From positions 62,001 through 126,000 of the forward strand of contig NZ_NFLT01000005.1 in assembly GCF_002161055.1 (NCBI RefSeq): a stretch of 64,000 nt of DNA, given 5' to 3'. Source of the stretch: Tyzzerella sp. An114 (GTDB lineage: Bacteria; Bacillota; Clostridia; Lachnospirales; Anaerotignaceae). Position numbers and translations under genes: made by a program. The notes beneath the pieces are model-generated. The model did no database searches, was not told where the DNA came from, and saw only the letters and a list, made by a program, of their open reading frames with translations. Within the stretch, counting starts at the first letter, position 1. Each line of letters begins with the position of its first letter. Below are positions 27,842-37,199 of the stretch, one piece after another.

Positions 27842-29200
27842 ATGATACATAAGTTTTCTATGGATGGTATAAACGTTGTTATGGACGTTGATAGTGGTGC
27901 TGTTCATATTGTAGATGATGTAGTTTATGAAATAGTTGACAGCTTTAAGGAAATGTCAGAAAAAGAACTTTTTGAAAAATACAGCGAAAAGTTCACAGAG
28001 AAAGAATTAAATGAAGCTGTTGAGGAAATAAAAGAGCTTGAAAAAAATGAAATGCTTTTTACAGAAGATGATTATGAGTTTGTTCTCCCTAAAGTTACAA
28101 ACAGAAATCCAGTTGTAAAAGCTCTCTGTCTCCATGTTGCCCATGATTGCAACCTTAAATGTAAATATTGCTTTGCTGAAGAAGGTGAATACCATGGAAA
28201 ACGTTCTCTTATGAGTTTAGAAGTTGGAAAAGCTGCTATTGATTTTATAATCAAAAATTCAGGAGCAAGAAGAAACCTTGAAGTTGACTTCTTTGGCGGT
28301 GAACCTCTTATGAATTTTGATGTTGTAAAAGAGGTTGTAAAATACGGTCGTGAACAGGAAAAATTACATAATAAAAATTTCAGATTTACAATAACAACAA
28401 ACGGTATACTTCTTGATGATGACAAAATGCAGTTTATAAACGAAAATATGCATAATGTTGTTTTAAGTATAGACGGAAGAAAAGAAGTTAATGACAATAT
28501 GCGTCCAAAGGCTGGAGGACAGGGAAGCTATGATACAATAGTTCCTAAATTCCAGAAATTAGCTGATAGTAGAAATCAGACAGACTACTTTGTAAGAGGA
28601 ACATTTACAAAACACAATCTTGACTTTGCCGAAGACGTAATGCATCTTGCAGATTTAGGATTTAAACAGATTTCTGTTGAGCCTGTTGTAGCTGAAGATA
28701 CTATGGACTATGCTATAACAGAGGAAGACATTCCAAAAATATATGACGAGTATGAAAAACTTGCAAAACTTATATATGAGAGAAGAAAAGCTGGAGATTG
28801 GTTCAATTTCTTCCACTTTAATATTGACCTTAAAGGTGGTCCATGTGTTGTAAAAAGACTTGCAGGCTGTGGTTCAGGTACAGAATATCTTGCCGTTACA
28901 CCAGAAGGAGACCTTTATCCATGTCATCAGTTTGTTGGTATGGAAGAATTTAAAATGGGAACAGTTTATGAAGGTGTTACAGATGAAAAGAGACGAGAAG
29001 AATTTTCAGCTTGTAACGTATATTCAAAACCAGATTGTAAAAAATGTTGGGCTAAGTTCTATTGTAGTGGTGGATGTGCTGCGAATGCTTATCAATATGG
29101 CGGAAGTATACTTTCACAGTATAAAACAGGTTGTGAGCTTCAGAAAAAACGTATTGAATGTGCTATATATTTAAAAGCAAAAGAAGCTCTTTCAGAGTAA
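27842..29200 (+). CDS. scfB: SCIFF peptide radical SAM maturase
   Basis: A 452-residue radical SAM/SPASM enzyme. An N-terminal peptide-recognition region (about 1-90) precedes the SAM cluster motif with C103, C107 and C110 in HDCNLKCKYCFAEEGEYHG, then FFGGEPLMNFD. The C-terminal SPASM part carries auxiliary cluster cysteines in AGCGSGTEYLAVTPEGDLYPC, SKPDCKKCWAKFYCSGGC and KTGCEL. It installs thioether links in the ScfA peptide using S-adenosylmethionine. It lies 89 bases after scfA, just upstream of secD and secF, the standard Clostridia arrangement. Ribosome site TGGAGGG. Confidence 0.95.
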   Translation: MIHKFSMDGINVVMDVDSGAVHIVDDVVYEIVDSFKEMSEKELFEKYSEKFTEKELNEAVEEIKELEKNEMLFTEDDYEFVLPKVTNRNPVVKALCLHVAHDCNLKCKYCFAEEGEYHGKRSLMSLEVGKAAIDFIIKNSGARRNLEVDFFGGEPLMNFDVVKEVVKYGREQEKLHNKNFRFTITTNGILLDDDKMQFINENMHNVVLSIDGRKEVNDNMRPKAGGQGSYDTIVPKFQKLADSRNQTDYFVRGTFTKHNLDFAEDVMHLADLGFKQISVEPVVAEDTMDYAITEEDIPKIYDEYEKLAKLIYERRKAGDWFNFFHFNIDLKGGPCVVKRLAGCGSGTEYLAVTPEGDLYPCHQFVGMEEFKMGTVYEGVTDEKRREEFSACNVYSKPDCKKCWAKFYCSGGCAANAYQYGGSILSQYKTGCELQKKRIECAIYLKAKEALSE

Positions 29201-29255
29201 AAAATTATTTTTTAATAGACCTTTAAGAGGTCATATACTGTAAGGAGGAAATATA

Positions 29256-30497
29256 ATGAAAGGTAAGAGTATTTTTTCACTTTTCATAACTCTTGTTGTT
29301 ACAGTGGTGCTTGTGTTTTTATGTGTTTTTGGTGTAGGAAAGGACTCAAAAACTCTTAGTATGGCTAATATAAAACTTGGACTTGACCTTAGTGGTGGTG
29401 CAAGTATTCTTTATGAAGCTGACAAGGCTGACGTGACAGAGGAGGAAATGGCATCTGCTGTATCACTTATACAGGGACGACTTGACAGAAAAGGTTGGAC
29501 AGAGGCTGAATGTTCAAAATCAGGAGATAACAGAATACTTGTTGAAATTCCTGGAGTTGATGACGCTGAACAGGCGATAGCTGAATTAGGACAGACAGCA
29601 CAGCTTATGTTTATGGATATGGAAGGAAATGTTCTTTTAACAGGTTCTGATGTTGCTGACGCTAAAAAAGAAGTTGCTGATGTTGACGGAAATGGTGTTA
29701 CAGAGCCTTATGTAAGTCTTAAATTTACTGAGGAAGGAACACAGAAATTTGCAGAGGCAACAAAAAATAATATAGGAAAACAGATTGCCATAGTTCTTGA
29801 TGACTCTATTCAGAGTGCACCTACTGTAAACAGTGAAATTACAGATGGAAATGCTATGATAACAGGTAATTTTACACCAGAAAGTGCAGAGGAGCTTGCT
29901 GCTCTCATAAGAGCTGGTTCTTTACCATTCAATCTTAATGTAATACAGATGAAAAATGTAGGTGCAAGACTTGGAGCCGATGCTCTTGAGACAAGCCTCA
30001 ATGCTGGTTTTATAGGTATTGCTATTGTACTTCTTTTTATGATAGCTGTATATAAAGTTTCCGGTTTCGCAGCAGACTGGGCACTTATAATATATGTAAC
30101 TCTTGAGCTTATAGCTTTAAATGTATTTAATGTTACACTTACACTTCCGGGTATTGCCGGAATTATACTTTCAATAGGTATGGCTGTAGATGCCAATGTA
30201 ATTATATTTGAGAGATTGAAAGAAGAACTTTTAAATGGAAGAACTTTGCGTTCTGCTGTTGACTCAGGATTTAAGAGAGCTTTCCCTGCTATATTTGACG
30301 GAAATATAACAACTCTTATTGCTGCCGGAGTTCTTTTCTGGCTTGGTACAGGTACTGTAAAAGGTTTTGCCCAGACACTTATGATAGGTATTGTTATTTC
30401 AATGTTTACAGCCCTTGTAGTAACAAGAATTATAATAAAAGGTCTTATGGGTGTTGGAATTGTAAATCCAAAACATTACGGATTAAGAATTAAATAA
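29256..30497 (+). CDS. secD: Protein translocase subunit SecD
   Basis: A 413-residue membrane protein that, with SecF, uses the proton or sodium gradient to help pull exported proteins through SecYEG. One N-terminal helix (about 6-26) is followed by NIKLGLDLSGGASILYEAD, a large extracytoplasmic domain, and five helices after about residue 245 with the conserved GMAVDANVIIFERLKEELLNGR. It is shorter than the Gram-negative protein, as is normal in Firmicutes with split secD and secF. It follows scfB by 55 bases. yajC, often nearby, is absent. Confidence 0.95.
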   Translation: MKGKSIFSLFITLVVTVVLVFLCVFGVGKDSKTLSMANIKLGLDLSGGASILYEADKADVTEEEMASAVSLIQGRLDRKGWTEAECSKSGDNRILVEIPGVDDAEQAIAELGQTAQLMFMDMEGNVLLTGSDVADAKKEVADVDGNGVTEPYVSLKFTEEGTQKFAEATKNNIGKQIAIVLDDSIQSAPTVNSEITDGNAMITGNFTPESAEELAALIRAGSLPFNLNVIQMKNVGARLGADALETSLNAGFIGIAIVLLFMIAVYKVSGFAADWALIIYVTLELIALNVFNVTLTLPGIAGIILSIGMAVDANVIIFERLKEELLNGRTLRSAVDSGFKRAFPAIFDGNITTLIAAGVLFWLGTGTVKGFAQTLMIGIVISMFTALVVTRIIIKGLMGVGIVNPKHYGLRIK

Positions 30498-30511
30498 GGG
30501 AGGCTTTGGGA

Positions 30512-31387
30512 ATGGATATAATTAAGAATAGAAAGAAATTCTTTGCAGTCTCTCTGATAATAATATGTATAGGAATTGTAACAATGATTATAAATTCTGT
30601 ATCCGGAAAGGGTGCATTGAATTATGATGTTGAATTCACTGGTGGTACATCAATGGATATTGATATCGGAGGAGATTTTAGAAATAGTGATATTTCCGAT
30701 ATAATAAAAGATGTAACAGGTCAGTCTGCACCTCAGGTTCAGAGAGTTACTGGAACAAATGAAGTAAGTATAAAAATGCAGTCAATAGACAGTGAAACAA
30801 GAACTGCTCTTATAGAGGCTCTTAATCAGAAATATACAGACATGGAAGTTCATGATGTTTCTGATGTTGGAGGAACTATAAGTGGAGAAATGCAAAGAGC
30901 TGCTCTTTTAGCTATACTTGTATCTTGTGGAGCCATGCTTGTATACATATCAATACGTTTTAAAGATTTCAGAGCTGGAGCAAGTGCTATATTTGCCCTT
31001 GTTCATGATGTTCTTGTTGTTCTTGCATTCTATGCAGTTTTAAGAATACCTGTAAATAACTCATTTATAGCTGCCATACTTACTGTTTTAGGTTATTCTA
31101 TAAACGCTACAATAGTAATTTTTGATAGAATAAGAGAAAATAAAAGTAATTTCAGAGTAAATGAAACAGCAGATAAAATAAATAAAAGTGTTATACAGAC
31201 TCTTGCTCGTTCTGTAAATACATCTTTAACAACTCTTTTTACAATAGGAACAATATATATACTTGGAGTACAGTCTATAAAAGAATTTGCTCTCCCACTT
31301 ATAATAGGTATAATAAGCGGTGCATATTCATCAATATTCCTTGCAGGTGCTGTGTGGTATATGCTTATTCCTAAAAATGAGAAATAA
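30512..31387 (+). CDS. secF: Protein translocase subunit SecF
   Basis: A 291-residue partner of SecD. It shows the first helix (about 10-30), the YDVEFTGGTSMDIDI motif, and five further helices with LTVLGYSINATIVIFDRIREN. I use ATG 30512, 8 bases after GGGAGG; the TTG at 30506 is too close to that site. The gap to secD is 14 bases, so they are cotranscribed. Confidence 0.95.
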   Translation: MDIIKNRKKFFAVSLIIICIGIVTMIINSVSGKGALNYDVEFTGGTSMDIDIGGDFRNSDISDIIKDVTGQSAPQVQRVTGTNEVSIKMQSIDSETRTALIEALNQKYTDMEVHDVSDVGGTISGEMQRAALLAILVSCGAMLVYISIRFKDFRAGASAIFALVHDVLVVLAFYAVLRIPVNNSFIAAILTVLGYSINATIVIFDRIRENKSNFRVNETADKINKSVIQTLARSVNTSLTTLFTIGTIYILGVQSIKEFALPLIIGIISGAYSSIFLAGAVWYMLIPKNEK

Positions 31388-31420
31388 AAAAAAGTCCCTT
31401 TTTAAAAAGGGGCTTTTTTG
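31385..31420. terminator. Terminator shared by secF and the AGCS symporter gene
   Basis: AAAAAAGTCCCTTTTT / AAAAAGGGGCTTTTTT with one G-T pair, between convergent genes. Confidence 0.8.
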
Positions 31421-32781
31421 TTGTTTTCAAAAAATAATTTTGTCTCTGAAATTACAACAGGACTTAATGCTAAAAGACCTATAAGATTAGGGAAAGCCAT
31501 AAGAGCGTTTGTTATATCCGCCAAAAGCCATATAGGTTTTAATGATAAATAAGGTGCAACAGCGATACATATTATATAAACAATTTTAAATAAAAAAGAA
31601 AATTGAACGCTGTTTACAAGATATAAAAGACATCTTTCACCATAGTAGCACCAGCCTATTATTGTTGTAAATGAGAAGAATACAAGACCTATTGAAACTA
31701 TATACATTCCTATATTTCCCGGAAGACCACTGTTATAAGCTGCATTTGATAAAAGACTTCCGTCAAGAGATGATGAGTCTAAAAGACCTGATGATATAAC
31801 AACAATTCCTGTCATTGTACATATTATTATTGTTGTAAAAAATACACTTGTCATTGAAATTAATCCCTGACGAACACAAGAATTTGTTTTTGCTGCGGCA
31901 ACAACAATAGGAGAGCTTCCAAGTCCTGCCTCATTTGTATATATACCACGAGCAACGCCTGTCCTAAGACCCGTCATTACAGATATTATAACTGTTCCTG
32001 AAGTTCCTCCAAGCATTGCATGAGGATTAAAGGCTGACTCAAATATAGATTTAAATACAGAAGGTATAACAGAAGCATTTATAAAAAGTATTAAGAGAGA
32101 GCCTAAAACATAAAATATTGCCATTATAGGTACAATAAACTCTGCCACCTTTGATATTGAGTTTATGCCACCAATAACAACAGCAGCAACTGCAATAGTA
32201 ACAATTATGCCTACAATCCATACAGGCAAATTAAAAGCAGAGCTTGTTGATTCTGTTATAGCATTGACCTGAGGGAATGTTCCACAGCCTAAAAGAGCTG
32301 TTATTATTCCAAATACAGAGAAAAGTTTTGCAAGCCAAATCCAGTTTTTGCCTAATCCATTCTGTATATAGTACATAGGTCCTCCGGCTATTTGACCATT
32401 CTCATCAACAGTACGATATTTTACAGCCAAAACACCTTCAGCATATTTTGTTGTCATTCCAACAAAGGCTGAAACCCACATCCAAAAAAGAGCTCCGGGA
32501 CCTCCTGTTCTCAAAGCTGTTGCAACACCAACTATACTTCCCGTTCCTATTGTTGCTGCAAGAGTTGTACATAGAGAGCCGAAGGCTGAAACGTCACCTG
32601 TGTCATCGTCAATGCCTTCTTCTTTTTGAAATATATATTTTATTGCTCGTGGAAGGTGGATTATCTGAAGAAATCCAAGTCTTATTGTGAAATATAAACC
32701 TGTACCAATTAACAAAATAAGTGTAGGTGGGCCCCAAACTATCGTTTGTATAGATGATAAAATGCCCATTATACTATCCAT
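31402..32781 (-). CDS. Sodium:alanine/glycine symporter (AGCS family)
   Basis: A 459-residue membrane protein with about 10-11 helices. Family features: TIVWGPPTLILLIGTGLYFTIRLGF at the N-terminus, SAFGSLCTTLAATIGTGSIVGVATA, the GPGALFWMWVSAFVGMTTKYAEG signature in two parts, AGGPMYYIQNG, and TGLRTGVARGIYTNEAGLGSSPI. It imports alanine or glycine with sodium. Monocistronic: convergent with secF and divergent from the PAP2 gene across 223 bp. GGAGG ribosome site. Confidence 0.92.
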   Translation of the reverse strand: MDSIMGILSSIQTIVWGPPTLILLIGTGLYFTIRLGFLQIIHLPRAIKYIFQKEEGIDDDTGDVSAFGSLCTTLAATIGTGSIVGVATALRTGGPGALFWMWVSAFVGMTTKYAEGVLAVKYRTVDENGQIAGGPMYYIQNGLGKNWIWLAKLFSVFGIITALLGCGTFPQVNAITESTSSAFNLPVWIVGIIVTIAVAAVVIGGINSISKVAEFIVPIMAIFYVLGSLLILFINASVIPSVFKSIFESAFNPHAMLGGTSGTVIISVMTGLRTGVARGIYTNEAGLGSSPIVVAAAKTNSCVRQGLISMTSVFFTTIIICTMTGIVVISSGLLDSSSLDGSLLSNAAYNSGLPGNIGMYIVSIGLVFFSFTTIIGWCYYGERCLLYLVNSVQFSFLFKIVYIICIAVAPYLSLKPIWLLADITNALMAFPNLIGLLALSPVVISETKLFFENNKKAPF

Positions 32782-33004
32782 ATAAATCCTCCATTCTGGT
32801 GAAAAAACGTAAATTTTTTGTATATTGCTATAATATTAAAGTATAAAATAACGAGCGTCCTATATATTTTAATATAATATGTCAATAAGGGCAATTAAAA
32901 ATATTTTTAATGATTTTTAAGTAAAATTTATATAAAATGTATATTCAATGCCTTTTCATAATTTGTTATTATCTTTATAGACTGTTTTAAAGGAGATATG
33001 TGCT

Positions 33005-33490
33005 TTGGATAGAGAAATATTTATTTTTTTGTATAATATAGGAATGAAACATAAAGTTTCTACAAAATATACTTCCAAAATTCTCCCAAGATTATTTATT
33101 GTTTTATATTCTTTAGGTATTATTTTTCTTTTTATATCAAAAAGTCAAATGATAATAAGATTTATGACAGTACCTCTTTTTACACTTTTAAGCGTAAGTG
33201 TTATAAGAAAAGTTGTAAAAAGAAAACGTCCTTTTGAGACTATTGAGAATATAGAGCCTCTTATTTCTCATGGAAATGGGGAGTCTTTTCCCAGTCGTCA
33301 TACAGCAAGTTCATTTATAATTGCTATGGCTTTTTTATATATAAATCCCATTATAGGAATTTTTATGATTGTACTTGCTTTTTTTGTGGGAATATCAAGA
33401 GTTATGGCTGGAGTTCATTATCCTTCTGATGTTTTTTTCGGTGGGATTTACAGTTTAATTTTGGGATATATAGGATTTTTTATGATTTAA
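33005..33490 (+). CDS. PAP2-family membrane phosphatase
   Basis: A 161-residue membrane protein with four to five helices and the three acid-phosphatase motifs: KRKRPFETIEN (motif 1, K-x6-RP type), PSRHTASS (motif 2) and SRVMAGVHYPSDVFFGG (motif 3). Such enzymes dephosphorylate lipid phosphates such as undecaprenyl pyrophosphate or phosphatidic acid at the outer face of the membrane. The start is TTG 33005, 9 bases after AAAGGAG; the ATG inside that spacer is out of frame and stops at once. The following radical SAM gene begins 18 bases later, so they probably form an operon. Confidence 0.88.
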   Translation: MDREIFIFLYNIGMKHKVSTKYTSKILPRLFIVLYSLGIIFLFISKSQMIIRFMTVPLFTLLSVSVIRKVVKRKRPFETIENIEPLISHGNGESFPSRHTASSFIIAMAFLYINPIIGIFMIVLAFFVGISRVMAGVHYPSDVFFGGIYSLILGYIGFFMI

Positions 33491-33508
33491 TAGGAAAATG
33501 GTGAAAAT

Positions 33509-35251
33509 ATGAAAATACTTTTAACTGCTGTAAATGCAAAATTTATACATTCGTCACTGGCTATAAGAAGTCTTAAAAAATATGCTTATTGTTATAGTGA
33601 CAATATTTTTTTGAAGGAATTTACAATAAATCAAGACACTAATTTTATACTTGATGAGATATATAAAGAAAAACCTGATGTTTTGGGATTTTCATGTTAT
33701 ATATGGAATATGGGTGTAATAAGTGAGCTTATAGAAAATGTTAAAAAAATACTTCCTGATACTGTTATAATATTAGGTGGACCGGAGGTTTCTTATGAAG
33801 CTGAGGAAGTTCTTTTTGAAAATAAATCCGCTGATATTATAATAAGAGGTGAGGGGGAAGTAACATTTTTTGAGCTTTCACAATATTTTATTGACAAAAA
33901 AGGTAGTCTTGAAAATGTTGACGGTATAACATACAGAAATGAAAAGGGTGATATAATTTCAACACCTAAGAGAAAAGCTGCTGTTCTTGATGATATACCT
34001 TTTGTATATGATGATATTTCAGACCTTGAAAACAGAATAATATATTATGAAACTCAAAGAGGTTGCCCTTATAATTGTCAATATTGTCTTTCTTCTATTG
34101 AAAAGGGTGTAAGATTTCTTTCAGAGGAAAGAGTTAAGTCTGACTTAAAGTTTTTTATAGACAATAATGTTAAACAGGTTAAATTTGTAGACAGAACATT
34201 TAACTGTAATAAAAACCATGCCATGATGATTTGGAAATATATAATGGATAATGATAATGGAAAAACAAATTTCCATATGGAAATTACTGCTGATATTATG
34301 GACGATGAAATGTTAGACCTTTTAAAAAATGCCAGAAAAGGGCTTTTTCAGTTTGAAATAGGTGTTCAGTCAACAAACCCTGATACAATAAAGGCTATAA
34401 AGAGAAATACAAGTTTTGAGAGACTTACAGAGATTGTCAAAAAAATAAAAGCTATGGGTAATATACATGAGCATCTTGACCTTATAGCAGGTCTTCCCTA
34501 TGAGGATTATAACTCCTTTAGAAAATCATTTAATGATGTTTATGCTCTTGAGCCGGAACAGCTTCAGTTAGGATTTTTAAAACTTTTAAAAGGTTCAGGA
34601 CTTAGATATGACGCTGAAAAATATGGTATAGTTTATAGAAGCCGCCCAAATTATGAGGTTTTATATACAAAAGAAATTTCTTATGGTGAAATGTCTAGGC
34701 TTAAACTTCTTGAGGAGATGACAGAGACCTATTACAATTCAGGAAAAGCTCTTAATACAATAAAATATATTGTGGGTATATATAAAACTCCCTTTGACTT
34801 CTTTCAGGATTTAGGAGATTATTGGGAGAGAATGGGACATCATACTGTAAAACACAGTAAAATGGAACTTTTTAAAATAATGTATGATTTTGTTTGTAAT
34901 AATGATATTTTAAAGGCTAAAAAGGATATTATAAAGGAGCTTTTAAGATTTGATATATTTGCAGGTGATAATGTAAAAACAATACCACAGGAGCTTATGG
35001 GACAAAATAGAGATATTAAAGATAAAGTTGCACTGTTTTATAAAGATAGTGAAAATATAGAAAAATATGCTCCTAACCTTAAAGATTTTACACCACAACA
35101 AATAGCTAGAATGTGTCATATAGAAATATTTGACTATGATGTTTTTGATAGTGATAATATTGAAAACAAAAAAGATACAGCAATTCTTTTTAATTATTAT
35201 AAAAAAGATGAAATATCAAATAAACCGGTTTTCTATAAAATTGAATTTTAA
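33509..35251 (+). CDS. B12-binding radical SAM protein with DUF4080 domain
   Basis: A 580-residue protein. An N-terminal cobalamin-binding domain (about 1-140: MKILLTAVNAKFIHSSLA, DVLGFSCYIWN, VIILGGPEVSYEAEE) precedes a radical SAM core with cluster cysteines C186, C190 and C193 in RGCPYNCQYCLSS and a TIM-barrel part with EIGVQSTNPDTIKAI and LDLIAGLPYED. The C-terminal 200 residues fit DUF4080. Members are widespread in Clostridia and their reaction is unknown; cobalamin radical SAM enzymes often methylate unactivated carbons. No substrate gene is adjacent. Confidence 0.85.
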   Translation: MKILLTAVNAKFIHSSLAIRSLKKYAYCYSDNIFLKEFTINQDTNFILDEIYKEKPDVLGFSCYIWNMGVISELIENVKKILPDTVIILGGPEVSYEAEEVLFENKSADIIIRGEGEVTFFELSQYFIDKKGSLENVDGITYRNEKGDIISTPKRKAAVLDDIPFVYDDISDLENRIIYYETQRGCPYNCQYCLSSIEKGVRFLSEERVKSDLKFFIDNNVKQVKFVDRTFNCNKNHAMMIWKYIMDNDNGKTNFHMEITADIMDDEMLDLLKNARKGLFQFEIGVQSTNPDTIKAIKRNTSFERLTEIVKKIKAMGNIHEHLDLIAGLPYEDYNSFRKSFNDVYALEPEQLQLGFLKLLKGSGLRYDAEKYGIVYRSRPNYEVLYTKEISYGEMSRLKLLEEMTETYYNSGKALNTIKYIVGIYKTPFDFFQDLGDYWERMGHHTVKHSKMELFKIMYDFVCNNDILKAKKDIIKELLRFDIFAGDNVKTIPQELMGQNRDIKDKVALFYKDSENIEKYAPNLKDFTPQQIARMCHIEIFDYDVFDSDNIENKKDTAILFNYYKKDEISNKPVFYKIEF

Positions 35252-35265
35252 TAACTTTAATTATG

Positions 35266-35297
35266 AAAAAAAGACAGGTAAAAACCTGTCTTTTTTA
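35266..35297. terminator. Terminator between the radical SAM and ferredoxin genes
   Basis: AAAAAAAGACAGGT / ACCTGTCTTTTTT with a short A-rich loop, serving convergent genes. Confidence 0.8.
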
Positions 35298-35309
35298 TGC
35301 AAATGATAA

Positions 35310-35480
35310 TTATGCAAGTTTAGGAGCACCTACTGGGCAAACATTTGCACAAGAACCACATTCGATGCATTCAGCTTCGTTTACTTTGAAAACACCGCCG
35401 TCTTCTGCGATACAAGATGTTGGACATTCAGAAGCACAAGCTCCACATCCGATACATGATGAATCAATCTGGTATGCCAT
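35310..35480 (-). CDS. 2[4Fe-4S] ferredoxin, 56 residues
   Basis: A short gene on the minus strand. The product begins MAYQIDSSCIGCGACASECP and carries two CxxCxxCxxxCP clusters: C9, C12, C15, C19 and C38, C41, C44, C48, with the second in ECIECGSCANVCPVGAP. This is the classical clostridial ferredoxin, a soluble low-potential electron carrier for pyruvate:ferredoxin oxidoreductase, hydrogenase and bifurcating enzymes. The ATG at 35480 follows GGGAGGTG. Codon use (GCA, ATC, AAC) looks like that of a highly expressed gene. The long plus-strand frame covering it (35263-35586) is its shadow. Confidence 0.95.
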   Translation of the reverse strand: MAYQIDSSCIGCGACASECPTSCIAEDGGVFKVNEAECIECGSCANVCPVGAPKLA

Positions 35481-35695
35481 TGGAATACACCTCCCTATAT
35501 TTAATTACAAGTTCATTGTATATCAAAATATAATAATTAGCAAGCTAAATCATAAAAAAATTATGTGGTGTAGACATAATAAATAAAAATCTACAATTAA
35601 ATTAATTTATAGAATTGTTTTTTTGTATATGATATAATTTAATATGAAAGTTTTTTGTACACATTTTTAAGGTCGGCAAAAAGTGGGGTGTTCAA

Positions 35696-36754
35696 ATGAG
35701 AAAATTTATCAGTTTGATGTCATTTATGCTAAGTTTTGCGATTTTTAATGTCAATATTTCGGCAGCTGAAATAAATTTGAGAATTGAGGGGGATAAAAGC
35801 ACAATATTTGAAAAACAATTTAATGCAGATTACTGTATGGAGGCTTTACAGGATATAGAAAGAATTTATAATATTCCTGTTGTTTTTTCAGGAAATATTT
35901 CTGATTACAGTATTTATAGTATCAATGGAATTGATAATGGATATATTGATAAAACATCAAAATGGCAGGGATTTATATTGCATAATGGTAAAATTGTTAA
36001 TCTATCAGAAAATTTTAATAGGGCTCTTTCTGACAATGACAGTATAGTTATATACTATGGAAATGAAGATACAGTTATACCATATTTGAATCATAATGAA
36101 AATGAAAACAGTATAAATATAAATGCTTATAAATTAAAATATGATGATGTAATAACAAATGAAGCCATAGAGGGAGCTGTATTTCATATGCTTTCGCCAG
36201 AGGGTGTAATGACTGTTGCTACAACTAACAAAGAAGGAAATGTTTCTTTTGAATTGTCTAAAGACGGTTATTATGTATTTTACGGTGAAATGTATAGTGA
36301 AAATACTGTTCCTAAAATGGTAAAAACTGAAACTGTAAAATATTTGAATGGATTTGATAATAGTGAAAAGGCTATAACTAGAGGGGAGTTTGCTTGTCTT
36401 TTATCAACATACTATGGTATAAAAGGAACTTCTGATGTTTTATACCATGATGTTGATAATGATAATCCATTTTATAATTATGTTATGGCTTTATCATCTA
36501 AGGGAATAATGGTAGGCTATGGAGACGGAAGTTTTGGAGTTGATAAACCAATAAATATTTATGAAGCCTCTGCTATAATAGAGAGAATACAAAATAAATA
36601 TGTTGCTCCAAATAAAGATATTGAAAATATACCTGATTGGGCTTTAAAAGGTGTAACACTTATGATTAATGAAGGTATATTTGAAAAAGATACTGATTTT
36701 AGTGATTGTGTTACAGTGGATATTGCAAGAAAAATGATTGAAAATATTGATTGA
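35696..36754 (+). CDS. Secreted SLH-domain protein with DUF4430-like domain
   Basis: A 352-residue exported protein. A signal peptide (1-24, NVNISAAE) is followed by a DUF4430-like (transcobalamin-like) domain (about 25-125) with YSINGIDNG, KWQGFILHNGK and SDNDSIVIYYG. A prealbumin-like beta segment follows (about 155-205: AIEGAVFHMLSPEGVMTV). The C-terminal 130 residues are SLH-type, with ITRGEFACLLSTYY, a clear GIMVGYGDGSFGVDKPINIYEASAII and a degenerate last repeat. It would sit on the cell wall polymer, like the large M60 protein. DUF4430 domains may bind cobalamin-like or other ligands; that is only a possibility here. Confidence 0.75.
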   Translation: MRKFISLMSFMLSFAIFNVNISAAEINLRIEGDKSTIFEKQFNADYCMEALQDIERIYNIPVVFSGNISDYSIYSINGIDNGYIDKTSKWQGFILHNGKIVNLSENFNRALSDNDSIVIYYGNEDTVIPYLNHNENENSININAYKLKYDDVITNEAIEGAVFHMLSPEGVMTVATTNKEGNVSFELSKDGYYVFYGEMYSENTVPKMVKTETVKYLNGFDNSEKAITRGEFACLLSTYYGIKGTSDVLYHDVDNDNPFYNYVMALSSKGIMVGYGDGSFGVDKPINIYEASAIIERIQNKYVAPNKDIENIPDWALKGVTLMINEGIFEKDTDFSDCVTVDIARKMIENID

Positions 36755-36766
36755 TAGGTGATTTAG

Positions 36767-37159
36767 ATGATTAAAAGAGAAGGAAAAAATGTTACAGCTT
36801 CATTAGAAGATTATCTTGAAGCTATTTATTTTTTAAACAATGATGAGGGAGTTAGAGTTACAGATATTGCAACAGAGCTTTCAATATCAAAACCAAGTGT
36901 AAATAGAGCTATAAATACTCTTAAATCTCAGGGACTTGTTACCCATGAACATTATGGTTCACTTTTTCTCACAGAAGAAGGGCTTGATATTGCAAAAAAA
37001 ATTGCAAAAAGACATTTTATGTTAAAGAAATTTTTAACACAAATTTTAGAAGTTGATGAAAAAACAGCAGAGGAGGAGGCTTGTTTGATAGAACATTGTC
37101 TTTCTGCTGATACTGTTGAGAAACTTGAAAAATTTATGAATAAAACGCTTAAAGATTAA
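36767..37159 (+). CDS. mntR: DtxR/MntR-family metal-dependent regulator
   Basis: A 130-residue repressor. The N-terminal winged helix (about 8-70) contains SLEDYLEAIYFLNNDEGVRV, TDIATELSISKPSVNRAIN and GLVTHEHYGSLFLTEEG; the dimerisation and metal region (about 75-130) has AKRHFMLKKFLTQIL and EEEACLIEHCLSADT with the E/H ligands typical of the family. There is no SH3-like third domain, so it is MntR-like in size. It lies convergent to a metal ABC transporter, its probable target. Whether the metal is manganese, iron or zinc is not settled, so the gene symbol is provisional. Confidence 0.82.
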   Translation: MIKREGKNVTASLEDYLEAIYFLNNDEGVRVTDIATELSISKPSVNRAINTLKSQGLVTHEHYGSLFLTEEGLDIAKKIAKRHFMLKKFLTQILEVDEKTAEEEACLIEHCLSADTVEKLEKFMNKTLKD

Positions 37160-37163
37160 AAAT

Positions 37164-37198
37164 AAAAGCCTGAATAATATTTTATTCAGGCTTTTTTT
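37164..37198. terminator. Terminator between the metal regulator and ABC permease genes
   Basis: AAAGCCTGAATAA / TTATTCAGGCTTT with T runs on both strands, between convergent genes. Confidence 0.85.
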
Positions 37199-37199
37199 G

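Noticed and set aside
35263-35586. 107-codon plus-strand frame
   Set aside because: It is the antisense of the ferredoxin gene and starts in a terminator hairpin.
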